From: CALMNV01 sp035688975
GTDB taxonomy: Bacteria; Actinomycetota; Actinomycetes; Actinomycetales; Dermatophilaceae
Reading direction: 5' to 3'
NCBI RefSeq assembly: GCF_035688975.1
Contig: NZ_DASSMH010000090.1
Span: 13,914-77,913 of the forward strand
DNA: 64,000 nucleotides
The notes beneath the pieces were generated by a model, which saw only the letters and a program-made list of their open reading frames with translations, was not told the DNA's origin and did not search any database. Positions 1 through 7,397 of the stretch are shown here, piece by piece (within the stretch, counting starts at the first letter, position 1; every line of letters begins with the position of its first letter). Made by a program: the position numbers and the translations under genes.

Positions 1-759
1 GCATACAGCCCGGGCGGTTCCTACGTGCCGAGCCTGGAGGACCTCGAGGCCGACGTGCTGGCGGCCGGTGTCGCGCGCGCCGAGAGGATCCTCGATCGGG
101 CACAGATCGTCGGCTACCACACCGTCGGCACCCCGGCCGGCGAGCTCGTCTCCGCCTCGGAGGAGGCCCGGCTCGTCGTGACCGGCAGCCGGGGGCGGGG
201 CCGCCTGCTCGCCGGGCTGCTCGGGTCCACGTCGTATGCCGTGACCGCCCACGCGCGCTGCCCCGCGGTGGTCGTCCCCGCTCGCTCGGGCGGCGAAGAC
301 CTTGTCACGCCGCCGCAGCCCGGCCCGGGGCGGCGGGTCGTCGTGGGGGTCGACGGCTCCGAGCCGGCCGGGCGGGCGCTGGAGGCGGCGGCTCAGGTGG
401 CCCACGAGACCGGGGGCGCCCTGCACCTCGTCGGCGTCGGCCGGGTCGTGTCCATGGAGTCGGTGGCCTACGTCGAGGAGAGCACGGCCGGCACCGAGCA
501 CACGCATGCACTGCGCGAGGAGCAGGAGCACGTCATCGCCACAGCGGCCGAGCGGATCCGGGCGCAGCACCCGGACGTGACGATCGAGACCGACGTGCTC
601 TTCGGCGAGCCCGGTCACGCGTTGGCTGACCTGGGCGCCAACGCAGGCCTGATCGTCCTCGGCTCCCGGGGCCACGGGGGCTTCACGGGCCTGCTCCTCG
701 GGTCCGTGAGCCACACGGTGATCCACGAGGCCGCGTGTCCCGTCATGGTCGTGCCGTAA
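1..759 (+). CDS. Universal stress protein, tandem UspA domains (5' end cut by window)
   Basis: The reading frame is open from base 1, so the start lies outside the window; the GTG at 25 is only an internal codon. Two UspA folds are present: the end of a first domain with the nucleotide-binding signature GSRGRGRLLAGLLGS, then a complete second domain that opens with VVVGVDGS and closes with GSRGHGGFTGLLLGSVS and CPVMVV. This G-x2-G-x9-G-S/T pattern is that of the ATP-binding subgroup. Tandem-domain Usp proteins are common in actinobacteria and act in the cytoplasm under hypoxia or starvation. The two-component genes that follow suggest a shared stress setting, but a 118-bp gap separates them and co-transcription is not shown. 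Confidence 0.9.
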   Translation, partial: AYSPGGSYVPSLEDLEADVLAAGVARAERILDRAQIVGYHTVGTPAGELVSASEEARLVVTGSRGRGRLLAGLLGSTSYAVTAHARCPAVVVPARSGGEDLVTPPQPGPGRRVVVGVDGSEPAGRALEAAAQVAHETGGALHLVGVGRVVSMESVAYVEESTAGTEHTHALREEQEHVIATAAERIRAQHPDVTIETDVLFGEPGHALADLGANAGLIVLGSRGHGGFTGLLLGSVSHTVIHEAACPVMVVP

Positions 760-877
760 CCCGTCCCCGCTGAGCCGGTGGCCGGACCGGTGTCCGCCAG
801 GAGTTGAGCCATTCCCGCCCGCGCGCACCGCAGCGTTGGGATACTTGCGGAGGGGAACTGGAGGCGGGGGCCTTGGA

Positions 878-1546
878 ATGAACCAGTCCAGCGATTCCAC
901 GATGCGCACGAACACCCTCCGGGTGCTCGTGGTGGACGACCACCGGACCGTGGCGGACGCGGTCGCCCTGGCCGTCAGCCGGGAGGCCGGCATGGAGTGC
1001 GTCGGCACGGCCGGCACCGCCGCTGAGGCACTGTCCCTGTCTGCCGCCCTGACCCCCGACGCCGTCGTCATGGACGTCCGGTTGGGCGACGAGGACGGCA
1101 TCGACGTCACGGCCCGGCTCACGGCAGGGTCCGCCCGGGTCCGAGTCGTGATCCTCACGGCCTACGTCGACCACGAGCTGATGACGAGGGCCGCGGAGGC
1201 CGATGCGTGCGCGCTGATGCCCAAGGACGGTTCGCTGGCCCACCTGCTCGAGGCGCTGCGCGTCGCCGACCGTGGACGCTTCCTCGTCCACCCAGACCTG
1301 CTCGGTCGGCTCATGCGCCGCCCCAGCCACCCCTACGTCGTGCTGACCGCTCGCGAGCACAAGGTGCTCGAGCTGCTGTCGACGGGGCAGGACATCGGCT
1401 CGATCTCTACCTCCCTGGGGATCTCGCGACTCACCTGCCGGGGCTACGTCAAGACCCTGCTGAGCAAGCTGGATGCCCACAGCCAGCTCGAGGCTGTCGT
1501 CACGGCCATGCGCCTCGGCCTGGTTCACCTGCCCAAGGGCGCCTGA
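878..1546 (+). CDS. NarL/LuxR-family response regulator
   Basis: The 222-residue protein has an N-terminal receiver domain (VLVVDDHRTVADA, phospho-acceptor Asp66 in VVMDVRLGDEDG, conserved Lys in ALMPKDGS). A C-terminal LuxR-type helix-turn-helix follows at about residues 150-210 (LTAREHKVLELLSTG). I chose the ATG at 878 because the upstream in-frame codons (from 836) do not resemble a receiver domain; ATG 902 is an alternative. It lies one base upstream of the histidine kinase gene and is almost certainly its partner. It is likely a DNA-binding transcription regulator; its targets cannot be inferred, although the adjacent universal stress gene is a candidate. Confidence 0.9.
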   Translation: MNQSSDSTMRTNTLRVLVVDDHRTVADAVALAVSREAGMECVGTAGTAAEALSLSAALTPDAVVMDVRLGDEDGIDVTARLTAGSARVRVVILTAYVDHELMTRAAEADACALMPKDGSLAHLLEALRVADRGRFLVHPDLLGRLMRRPSHPYVVLTAREHKVLELLSTGQDIGSISTSLGISRLTCRGYVKTLLSKLDAHSQLEAVVTAMRLGLVHLPKGA

Positions 1547-1547
1547 C

Positions 1548-2900
1548 GTGCGCGCACGCCGACGCCTGGCCGCGGGCTCGGAGTCGGTGCTGCAGCGGGC
1601 TGTGGGACGGTTCCAGGCATGGAGCCTCGTGATGCTGCTCACGGTCGCCCTGGGCACCGTCCTGCTCGCCCGTCCCGTCGCGTCGGACATCGCCCTGCGC
1701 GAGGCCACCGTGCGAGGCGCGGGCTTCGCCAGATCGGTCGTCGCCCCCCTGGTCAACCGACGCGTGCGGGAAGGCGACCCGGAGCAGATCGCCGCGCTCG
1801 CCTACCTCATGCGCAGCCGGTTGCGGGACGGATCCATTGCCCACATGAAGATCTGGACCCAAGAAGGCAGGATCCTCTGGTCCGACGAGGCGGACCTCAT
1901 CGGCCGCACCTTCCCGCTCGAGGCGGCGGAGCAGACGCTCTTCGGGACCGACCAGGTCAAGGCGGCGGTCTCGGACCTGACGAAGACGGAGAACGTCAAC
2001 GAGCGCCAGGAAGGACAGCTGCTGGAGGTCTACGTCGGCGTGCGCGACGCCGACAACGTCCCGCTCCTCTTCGAGTCCTACTGGACCACGGACCGCATCC
2101 GCGACGACGAGACAGCCATCCTGCTGCGGTTCGCCCCCCTCGCCGTGGGCTCGCTGCTGCTCTTCATGCTCATGATGCGCCCACTGGCGGTGTCGCTGGC
2201 CCGCCGCGTCGACCGAGGGCGGGCGGAGCGCAGCACCATGCTGCGGCACGCCCTGTCCGCGTCCGACCTGGAGCGGCGACGCATCGCCTCGGACCTGCAC
2301 GACGGGCTGATCCAGGACCTCGCCGGGCTCCGCTACGCCATTCCGTCGCTGGCGGCCGAGCTGCCCCGCGACGCGACAGACGCACGCGCCGTGCTCGATC
2401 GGGTGAGCGAGAGCCTCGAGCGGGACGTCCGCGGCCTGCGAGCCATGCTCACCGACATCTATCCGGCCGACCTGTCCGAGGGCGGCTTGCGCGCCGCCGT
2501 GGACGAGCTCGCCGCTCGCGCTCGGGCGGCCGGGGTGCAGGTGGAGCTGACGCTCAGCGACGCTGTGGCGGACGCGCCCGTCGAGGTGGCCCAGCTCACC
2601 TACCGCATCCTGCGTGAGGGCCTGCGCAACGTCGTCAAGCACGCCCAGGCGGAGCACGTGTGGGTGCGCGCTGAGGTCGTCGACGGCGAGGTCGTGCTCG
2701 AGATCACCGACGACGGGGTGGGGGTGCAGCCGGGCGTGAGCGTGGAGAGCAACCCGGCGTCGGGTCACCTCGGTCTGCGGCTCGTCCGGGACACGGTGCG
2801 TGACCTCGGCGGGCGCCTCACCCTCGACAACGGGGCCAACGGCGGAGCGTCCCTCCGGTCCCGCTTTCCGCTCACCTTCGCCACGTCGTGGGCCGGCTGA
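1548..2900 (+). CDS. Sensor histidine kinase, HisKA_3 (NarX/LiaS-like) type
   Basis: The GTG at 1548 gives 450 residues. A first membrane segment lies near residues 24-42, then an extracytoplasmic sensor region of about 150 residues, then a second membrane segment (FAPLAVGSLLLFMLMM). The dimerisation and phospho-acceptor region is LERRRIASDLHDGLIQ with His251, typical of HisKA_3. A HATPase_c domain follows, with NVVKHA as N-box, then ITDDGVGV and GHLGLRLV. The gene starts one base after the response-regulator stop, so the pair is translationally coupled. The extracellular loop shows no ligand-binding family I can name, so the signal is unknown. The longer frame from 1473 overlaps the regulator and is not used. 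Confidence 0.9.
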   Translation: MRARRRLAAGSESVLQRAVGRFQAWSLVMLLTVALGTVLLARPVASDIALREATVRGAGFARSVVAPLVNRRVREGDPEQIAALAYLMRSRLRDGSIAHMKIWTQEGRILWSDEADLIGRTFPLEAAEQTLFGTDQVKAAVSDLTKTENVNERQEGQLLEVYVGVRDADNVPLLFESYWTTDRIRDDETAILLRFAPLAVGSLLLFMLMMRPLAVSLARRVDRGRAERSTMLRHALSASDLERRRIASDLHDGLIQDLAGLRYAIPSLAAELPRDATDARAVLDRVSESLERDVRGLRAMLTDIYPADLSEGGLRAAVDELAARARAAGVQVELTLSDAVADAPVEVAQLTYRILREGLRNVVKHAQAEHVWVRAEVVDGEVVLEITDDGVGVQPGVSVESNPASGHLGLRLVRDTVRDLGGRLTLDNGANGGASLRSRFPLTFATSWAG

Positions 2901-3013
2901 CGGTCCTTTCCGCTGGCCAAGCATCGACCCAAGGTAAGCCCAAGGACCGAAGATTATGGTGTAAGGCAGTCGCACGCCGGCCGGGTGGCGCGCACGAGAA
3001 TGCCTGGTGACGC

Positions 3014-3406
3014 ATGATCACGGTCCTGATCGCGGACGACTCGCCCGTCATGCGAATCGGTTTGAAGCTCCTGCTCGACAGCCAGCCTGACCTGGAGGTG
3101 AGCGCCTGCGTCGCCGACGGCGAGGAGGCCGTCGCCATGTGCCGGTCCACGTCACCCAGGGTGGTCGTCATGGACCTCGCCATGCCGCGGCTCGACGGCC
3201 TGGCGGCCACTCGTGCCCTCGCCACCCACGGACAGCCACCGTGGGTCGTCGTCGTGACCGGAACCGCCGACCAGACCAAGTGCCGGGACGCGGCCGAGGC
3301 AGGCGCGGCCGGGTTCGTCCTCAAGAGCGAGCCACCCGAGGTGCTCCTCGAGGCCATCCGTGCAGTGACCCGCGGCGAGCGGCGGCTGGGACCGGTCTGC
3401 GGCTGA
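3014..3406 (+). CDS. Stand-alone response-regulator receiver domain protein
   Basis: The 130-residue protein consists almost only of a receiver domain: acidic pair in VLIADDSPVMRIG, phospho-acceptor Asp54 in VVMDLAMPRLDG, Thr in VVVVTGTAD, Lys in GFVLKSEPPE. It stops at RGERRLGPVCG, where NarL-family proteins normally continue into a LuxR helix-turn-helix, and no helix-turn-helix is encoded downstream before the convergent gene. It may act through protein contacts, as a phosphate sink for the kinase upstream, or be a truncated NarL-type regulator. It lies 113 bp after the kinase gene on the same strand. Confidence 0.8.
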   Translation: MITVLIADDSPVMRIGLKLLLDSQPDLEVSACVADGEEAVAMCRSTSPRVVVMDLAMPRLDGLAATRALATHGQPPWVVVVTGTADQTKCRDAAEAGAAGFVLKSEPPEVLLEAIRAVTRGERRLGPVCG

Positions 3407-3430
3407 CCTCGCCCCGAGCCTCACCCAGCT

Positions 3431-3469
3431 CGTCCCTGAGCGTCGTCCCTGAGCGTCGTCCCTGAGCGC
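3431..3469. repeat. Three tandem copies of a 13-bp repeat
   Basis: The unit CGTCCCTGAGCGT is repeated three times (the last copy ends in CA) in the 68-bp gap between two convergent genes, ending just before the stop codon of the DsbA-fold gene. No hairpin of terminator strength is evident in it. Confidence 0.85.
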
Positions 3470-3474
3470 AACCG

Positions 3475-4161
3475 CTAGCCGGCCACCGTCGCCACGGAGC
3501 GCAGCAGGCCGAGGTACTCCTCGACGGACTGGATCCCAGACAGCGAGGGCCCTCCGTCGGCGACGACGTGAGGGACGGTGGTCACGCCGAGCGAACGGGC
3601 GGCCTCCTCGTCGGCGCGCACCTCCGCGGCATACGAGTCGTCGGCGAGGACCGAGGCGACCCGGCGCTCGTCGAGCCCCGCCTCGGCCGAGATGCGCTGG
3701 AGGACCTCCGGGTCGTCGAGGGCGAGGCCCTCGCCGAAGTGGGCCGAGAAGAACCGTTCGACAGTCGCCGACTGCAGCGCCGGGCCGCCCATCTCAAGGG
3801 CGAGCGCGACGAGTCGGTGGGCGTTGAAGGTGTTGGCGCGCACCGCATGCTCCCAGTCGAAGCGGATCCGGTCGTCCACCGCCGCCTCGCTGACCCGGAC
3901 GGTCATCATGTGGCCGACGTGCCGGTCACCCTGGCCGTGCTTGCGGCTGAGGTACTCGGTGACCCCCATCCGCTCGCCCACCGGGGCGTCGGGGTCCACC
4001 TCGTAGGCGCGGAAGCGCACGGTGACCTCGTGGGGCCGCTCGAAAGCATGGATGGCGGCCTCGATGCGCCGCTTGGCGATGTAGCCCCACGGCGACACGA
4101 GATCGCTCCAGACGTCGAGCCGGATCGGGTGGGCGGCGTCCGCGGCCGGTTGGTTCGTCAC
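3475..4161 (-). CDS. DsbA-family (FrnE-like) thioredoxin-fold protein lacking the CxxC motif
   Basis: The 228-residue protein matches the layout of FrnE/DsbA-like oxidoreductases: an N-terminal strand with DVWSDLVSPWGYIAKRR, a helical insertion, then the cis-proline region (VTTVPHVV). In FrnE relatives the first motif is normally CPWC. Here it is S23-P-W-G26, so both redox cysteines are missing, which argues against thiol oxidoreductase activity. Related folds without cysteines include 2-hydroxychromene-2-carboxylate isomerase and glutathione-transferase kappa types, so an isomerase or transferase role is possible. There is no signal peptide, so it is probably cytoplasmic. It converges with the receiver-only gene. 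Confidence 0.8.
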   Translation of the reverse strand: MTNQPAADAAHPIRLDVWSDLVSPWGYIAKRRIEAAIHAFERPHEVTVRFRAYEVDPDAPVGERMGVTEYLSRKHGQGDRHVGHMMTVRVSEAAVDDRIRFDWEHAVRANTFNAHRLVALALEMGGPALQSATVERFFSAHFGEGLALDDPEVLQRISAEAGLDERRVASVLADDSYAAEVRADEEAARSLGVTTVPHVVADGGPSLSGIQSVEEYLGLLRSVATVAG

Positions 4162-4194
4162 GGGGTCAGTCTCTTTCAGTGCCGCTCAGACAGC

Positions 4195-4226
4195 AACATG
4201 GCCCCCACCGAGGTGGGAGCCATGTT
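4195..4226 (-). terminator. Intrinsic-terminator-like hairpin after the NlpC/P60 gene
   Basis: The arms AACATGGCCCCCACC and GGTGGGAGCCATGTT form a stem of about 14 bp with one mismatch and a tiny GAG loop. It lies 23 bp beyond the stop of the NlpC/P60 gene. On the minus strand it is followed by a modestly T-rich stretch (GTTGCTGTCTG). Confidence 0.75.
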
Positions 4227-4248
4227 GGGACACATCAGGGCGGACCGA

Positions 4249-5085
4249 TCAGAAGCGGCCGTATCCGGACGGTGTCGTCCAGATCGAGTGGTTGCCCACG
4301 GTGGTGCCCGGCCGCTGGGCGTCGAGCAGACGCCCGGGGCTGACGTAGATCCCCACGTGGTATGCCGGGTAGCCGAAGAAGACGAGGTCACCGGGCTGCG
4401 GGTTGGAGACCCGGCGCGCGGCCGCCTGCTGCGCCGACGCGGTGCGCGGGATCGAGATGCCGGCCCGGCGATAGACCCACGACGTGAAGCCGGAGCAGTC
4501 GAAGCCGCTCGGGGTCGTCCCGCCCCACACGTAGGGCACTCCGCTCATGGACTGGGCGATCCCGACGATGCCGGACGCCGAGGGAGCAGGCGCGGGGGCC
4601 GAGTAGGTGTTGCGCGTGGACTTCACGGCCGACGTCACGGGGACCGCGGTGCGGGTCGTCGAGCGGGACGTCGTGGTGCCCTGCTGGCGGCGGCTGGCGT
4701 TCGCCTGCTGCGCCGCGGCGCGCTCCTGGGCGGCGCGCTGCTCGGCGGCGCGGCGGGCCTCGGCCGCGGCCCTCGCCTTGGCCGCGGCCTCGGCGCGGCG
4801 CTTCGCCTCGGCGGCGCGCTGCTCCTTGAGGATCACGTCCTCGATGACCCGGGGGGCGAGGGGCTTGGCCGCGGGGGCCTCGGCGGCGGCCGTCTCGGCC
4901 ACGACGCGGGAGCCCTCGGCTGCGCCGGCCGGCGCCGCGAGCCCGGCGACGAGGCCGCCGGATGCGGCGAGGAGCGCGGCGCCCTTGACGGCGGGCTGAG
5001 CGGTGGCCTTGGCGATGAGCGTCAGCTCGGCGAGGGGGTTGTACCGACCGGGGGCGCGGTGGCGACCGGGAGCGTTCTGGGGCAC
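4249..5085 (-). CDS. Secreted NlpC/P60 peptidoglycan endopeptidase under riboswitch control
   Basis: The 278-residue protein is probably a secreted or membrane-anchored D,L-endopeptidase that cuts peptidoglycan stem peptides. It has a hydrophobic segment near residues 36-57, an Ala/Arg/Glu-rich coiled coil near residues 70-125 (KRRAEAAAKARAAAEARRAA), a Thr/Ser/Pro-rich linker and a C-terminal NlpC/P60 domain. The catalytic Cys is in GFDCSGFTSWVYRR and the His in AYHVGIYV. The start is GTG 5085, preceded by GGAGAGG at good spacing; the TTG at 5100 would lie within that ribosome-binding region. A c-di-AMP riboswitch ends 15 bases before the start, so expression is probably tied to c-di-AMP, as for Rpf and NlpC genes in other actinobacteria. 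Confidence 0.92.
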   Translation of the reverse strand: MPQNAPGRHRAPGRYNPLAELTLIAKATAQPAVKGAALLAASGGLVAGLAAPAGAAEGSRVVAETAAAEAPAAKPLAPRVIEDVILKEQRAAEAKRRAEAAAKARAAAEARRAAEQRAAQERAAAQQANASRRQQGTTTSRSTTRTAVPVTSAVKSTRNTYSAPAPAPSASGIVGIAQSMSGVPYVWGGTTPSGFDCSGFTSWVYRRAGISIPRTASAQQAAARRVSNPQPGDLVFFGYPAYHVGIYVSPGRLLDAQRPGTTVGNHSIWTTPSGYGRF

Positions 5086-5100
5086 GGGTGACCTCTCCAA

Positions 5101-5278
5101 CGCCTACGAGGTGAGCTGTCGGGTTCGGGCTGGAGATGCGTGCCCGGCCTTCGCTCGGACCCGAAGGTCCGTGGAGGGCTTCACCCCGAGGGCATCGTGC
5201 GATACCCGGAGAGAGTGGGTCCCCCGCTCCTGCCGTTGCGGTTCGTTCCCGGCCGCGAGTCGGTGGCAGGACTAGGCG
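5101..5278 (-). promoter_or_regulatory. ydaO/yuaA-class c-di-AMP riboswitch
   Basis: Read on the minus strand, the leader opens with CGCCTAGTCCTGCCACC, carries the conserved blocks GCAACGGCAGGAGCGGGGGA, CGGGGTGAAGCCC and CCTTCGGGTCCGAG, and closes with CCCGACAGCTCACCTCGTAG. CGCCTA at the 5' end pairs with TAGGCG at the 3' end to form P1. These blocks match the actinobacterial ydaO family, which binds c-di-AMP. P1 ends directly beside the ribosome-binding site GGAGAGG of the NlpC/P60 gene, so control of translation, or of transcription just upstream, is plausible. No separate terminator hairpin is obvious between P1 and the start codon. Confidence 0.92.
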
Positions 5279-5340
5279 ATGTCCGACCCGTGGCACCTGC
5301 CCGATGGAGGCAAGCCCGCTCACCGTATCGAACCGCTCGC

Positions 5341-5355
5341 CCAATGTCACATTGG
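5341..5355. promoter_or_regulatory. Perfect 15-bp palindrome upstream of the riboswitch (possible operator)
   Basis: CCAATGTCACATTGG is a perfect dyad (7+1+7) about 62 bp upstream of the riboswitch 5' end, where the promoter of the NlpC/P60 transcript should lie. It is AT-richer than its surroundings. The rest of the 407-bp gap from 5086 to 5492 holds the riboswitch and an unassigned stretch (5356-5492) running to the stop of the DtxR-family gene, in which I see nothing clear. Confidence 0.5.
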
Positions 5356-5492
5356 GGTCACGGCTAGACCAAGAAACCGTCAGTAAATCGGGACACGCAC
5401 GACGTGCGCGGCCGCCTGGGCCGACGAGAAACCCCACCATTTCCGCCGAAACGGCACGACGCCTGCACGGCTGGCGCGCCGCCGTATGCCGT

Positions 5493-6194
5493 TCAGGTGT
5501 GGGACACCTCACAGAAGACGTGGACGGCGATGTCCCACGGCAACGACACGCCGGTCGCGCGGTCGGCCCCCTCCCGGACGGCGATCACCCGCCCGTCCTC
5601 GCGCACGACCTCGATCCGGGACCCGGGGACCACGCCGGCCGAGGTGAGCAGCGCGAGCGCCTCGGGCTCGACCTGGACCGGCTCGCCGATCCGGCGGACG
5701 GTGACCGGCGAGGGCTCCTCCCCCGCCACCTGGACCAGCGTGACCAGGCCCCCGCGGAAGTCCTCGCCACCTTCGGCGCCGAGCTCGTCGAGGCCGGGGA
5801 TCGGGTTGCCGTAGGGCGACTCCTTGCTGTCCTTGAGCAGAGCGAGGATCTTGCGTTCGACCTGCTCGGACATGACGTGCTCCCACCGGCAGGCCTCGTC
5901 GTGCGCGTACTCCCACTCGAGACCGATGACGTCGACGAGCAGCCGCTCCGCGAGGCGGTGCTTGCGCATGACCCGGGTGGCCACGAGCCGGCCGTGGTCG
6001 GACAGCTCGAGGTGCCGGTCGCCACTGACGGCCACCAGGCCATCGCGCTCCATCCGCGCCACGGTCTGCGAGACGGTGGGCCCGGAGTGACCGAGCCGCT
6101 CGGCGATGCGCGCCCGCAGGGGCACGATGCCCTCCTCCTCGAGCTCGAAGATCGTGCGCAGGTACATCTCCGTGGTGTCGATCAGGTCCGTCAC
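5493..6194 (-). CDS. DtxR/IdeR-family metal-dependent transcriptional regulator
   Basis: The 233-residue protein has the full DtxR architecture: an N-terminal winged helix (residues 1-65), a metal-binding dimerisation domain (to about 140) and a C-terminal SH3-like domain. The metal ligands fall on classical DtxR numbering: Met10, His79, Glu83, His98, Cys102, Glu105 and His106. Cys102, as in DtxR and IdeR, favours iron over manganese; MntR has Asp or other residues there. It is likely an Fe(II)-activated repressor of iron uptake. No DtxR-type operator was recognised in this window, and its neighbours are not iron genes. Confidence 0.92.
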   Translation of the reverse strand: MTDLIDTTEMYLRTIFELEEEGIVPLRARIAERLGHSGPTVSQTVARMERDGLVAVSGDRHLELSDHGRLVATRVMRKHRLAERLLVDVIGLEWEYAHDEACRWEHVMSEQVERKILALLKDSKESPYGNPIPGLDELGAEGGEDFRGGLVTLVQVAGEEPSPVTVRRIGEPVQVEPEALALLTSAGVVPGSRIEVVREDGRVIAVREGADRATGVSLPWDIAVHVFCEVSHT

Positions 6195-6248
6195 ATGGTC
6201 AGCCTCTCATCCTCGCGCCATCCCTACCCCCACCCAACCCCAACCCCC

Positions 6249-6393
6249 TCGAGTGGCCACTTGTGCACACCCCCGGCCCGCACCGAACTGGCCACTCGAA
6301 GCAAACCCCGGGTCCGGCACCCCACCACCCCACCCCCATCCCGTCGAGTGGCCACTTCCGCACACCCGGCCCGCACCGAACTGGCCACTCGAC
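6249..6393. repeat. Two copies of the TCGAGTGGCCAC inverted-repeat element
   Basis: Two units of about 50 bp each start with TCGAGTGGCCACTT and end with AACTGGCCACTCGA, giving 11-bp inverted arms around a CACACCC-GGCCCGCACCG core. They fill the first half of the 405-bp gap between dtxR (start 6194) and pdxH (stop 6600). The same family recurs at 21046-21187 and 23933-24058. The second half of the gap holds the putative small transcript and the pdxH terminator listed separately. Confidence 0.85.
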
Positions 6394-6422
6394 TTTGCGT
6401 TCCCGGCGGCGGCGGAAACCTC

Positions 6423-6452
6423 TTGCCTCCGGCGTGGGTGGCGACGTATTTT
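6423..6452 (+). promoter_or_regulatory. Putative sigma-70-type promoter for a short transcript
   Basis: TTGCCT at 6423 and TATTTT at 6447 are separated by 18 bp, and TATTTT is unusual in this GC-rich background. The predicted start near 6460 is followed by a strong Shine-Dalgarno, AAGGAGGTGG (6470-6479), and a 12-codon reading frame. The call rests on motif resemblance only. Confidence 0.4.
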
Positions 6453-6487
6453 CGGGTGACTAGACACGGAAGGAGGTGGTCCGAGAA

Positions 6488-6526
6488 GTGATTTCTTCCG
6501 GAACGTGTGAGGTGGCCGCGCGATAG
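6488..6526 (+). CDS. Putative 12-codon leader peptide or small ORF
   Basis: GTG 6488 lies about 8 bases after AAGGAGGTGG, one of the strongest ribosome-binding sites in the window, and encodes VISSGTCEVAAR then TAG. The stop sits in the loop of a small hairpin (GCGCGA-TAG-TCGCGC). The downstream genes lie on the other strand, so if it is expressed it is a stand-alone peptide or part of a small RNA. I do not recognise the peptide. The call rests on the promoter, ribosome-binding site and hairpin arrangement. Confidence 0.35.
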   Translation: MISSGTCEVAAR

Positions 6527-6559
6527 TCGCGCCTCCCTCCTCCACACCAGGAACGAAAC

Positions 6560-6589
6560 GGGGCAGTCCGGCATCGGCCGGGCTGCCCT
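6560..6589 (-). terminator. Intrinsic-terminator-like hairpin downstream of pdxH
   Basis: The stem GGGCAGtCCGG / CCGGgCTGCCC has a short loop and begins about 10 bp after the pdxH stop. On the minus strand it is followed by CGTTTCGTTCC. It could also end the short plus-strand transcript that starts near 6460. Confidence 0.65.
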
Positions 6590-6599
6590 GTTCCCGTCC

Positions 6600-7280
6600 T
6601 CAGGGCTGTCGTCGGCTGCGGATCCACGCCTGCGCGGTGCCGAGGTCGCCCTCCCCCGACCTCGTGAACACGATGCGGTCATGCAGCCGGTTGGCCCGGC
6701 CGGCCCAGAACTCGACCTCGTCGCACACGATCCGCCAGCCGCCCCAGAAGTCCGGCACCGGCACGTCGTGGGCGAGGCCCCGGTCCGGGAAGCGGGCGAG
6801 GGCCTCCTGCCACCTGGCCTCTATCTCGGCCCGGTCCCGGGCCGGACGCGACTGCTCCGACGCCCAGGCCGAGAGCCGCGAGCCGTAGGGCCGGGTGCTG
6901 AAGTAGGCCTCCACCTCGTCCCGGCCCAGCAGCTCGGCGACGCCCCGGAAGCGGACCGCACGGTAGAGCGCCGGCCAGCCGAGGCTGGCGGCGACCCGGG
7001 GATTGCCCCGCAGCTCCAGGCTCTTGGCCGACTCGAGGTTGGTGACGAACCCGGGGCCGCGCTCGTCGAAGAACCGCATCAGCACCGTGCGCACGTTCGG
7101 AGCACCGTGGGCGTCGACGGTCGCGACGCTGAGGGCGGTCGGCTCCGGCACGTCACTGCCCGTCGCCGCGCAGGCGAGGGCGTCGTCGAGCCAAGCGCGC
7201 GCCTGGAGGAAGGGCGAGGGCAGGACGTCGGCCTCGAGCAGCCCGTCGCCCACGTAGTCGGTCCTGGAGATGCGGTTCAC
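6600..7280 (-). CDS. pdxH: Pyridoxamine/pyridoxine 5'-phosphate oxidase
   Basis: The 226-residue protein matches PdxH, an FMN enzyme that oxidises pyridoxamine or pyridoxine 5'-phosphate to the coenzyme pyridoxal 5'-phosphate in the cytoplasm. Family features include ALSVATVDAHGAPNVRTVLMR (FMN phosphate contacts), FVTNLESAKSLELRGNP, the substrate loop STRPYGSRLSAWASEQS and the C-terminal signature FWGGWRIVCDEVEFWAGRANRLHDR. The length is normal. The start is GTG 7280. It is divergent from the gene at 7398, with 117 bp between them, and is followed by a terminator-like hairpin, so it is probably monocistronic. Confidence 0.95.
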   Translation of the reverse strand: MNRISRTDYVGDGLLEADVLPSPFLQARAWLDDALACAATGSDVPEPTALSVATVDAHGAPNVRTVLMRFFDERGPGFVTNLESAKSLELRGNPRVAASLGWPALYRAVRFRGVAELLGRDEVEAYFSTRPYGSRLSAWASEQSRPARDRAEIEARWQEALARFPDRGLAHDVPVPDFWGGWRIVCDEVEFWAGRANRLHDRIVFTRSGEGDLGTAQAWIRSRRQP

Positions 7281-7397
7281 GAGCCCAGCCTAGGTTCGTG
7301 GGCGCCGCCGCCCCGGATGGCGTCGGGCTAGGGTGGGTGCGACGTCGACGCTGGCCGCCGTGGCGCCCGGCCAGCACCGTGGAACCGAGGAGCGCAC

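Noticed and set aside
1473..1547. Longer start for the sensor kinase
   Set aside because: It would overlap the response-regulator gene by 75 bp; GTG 1548 gives the normal 1-bp spacing.
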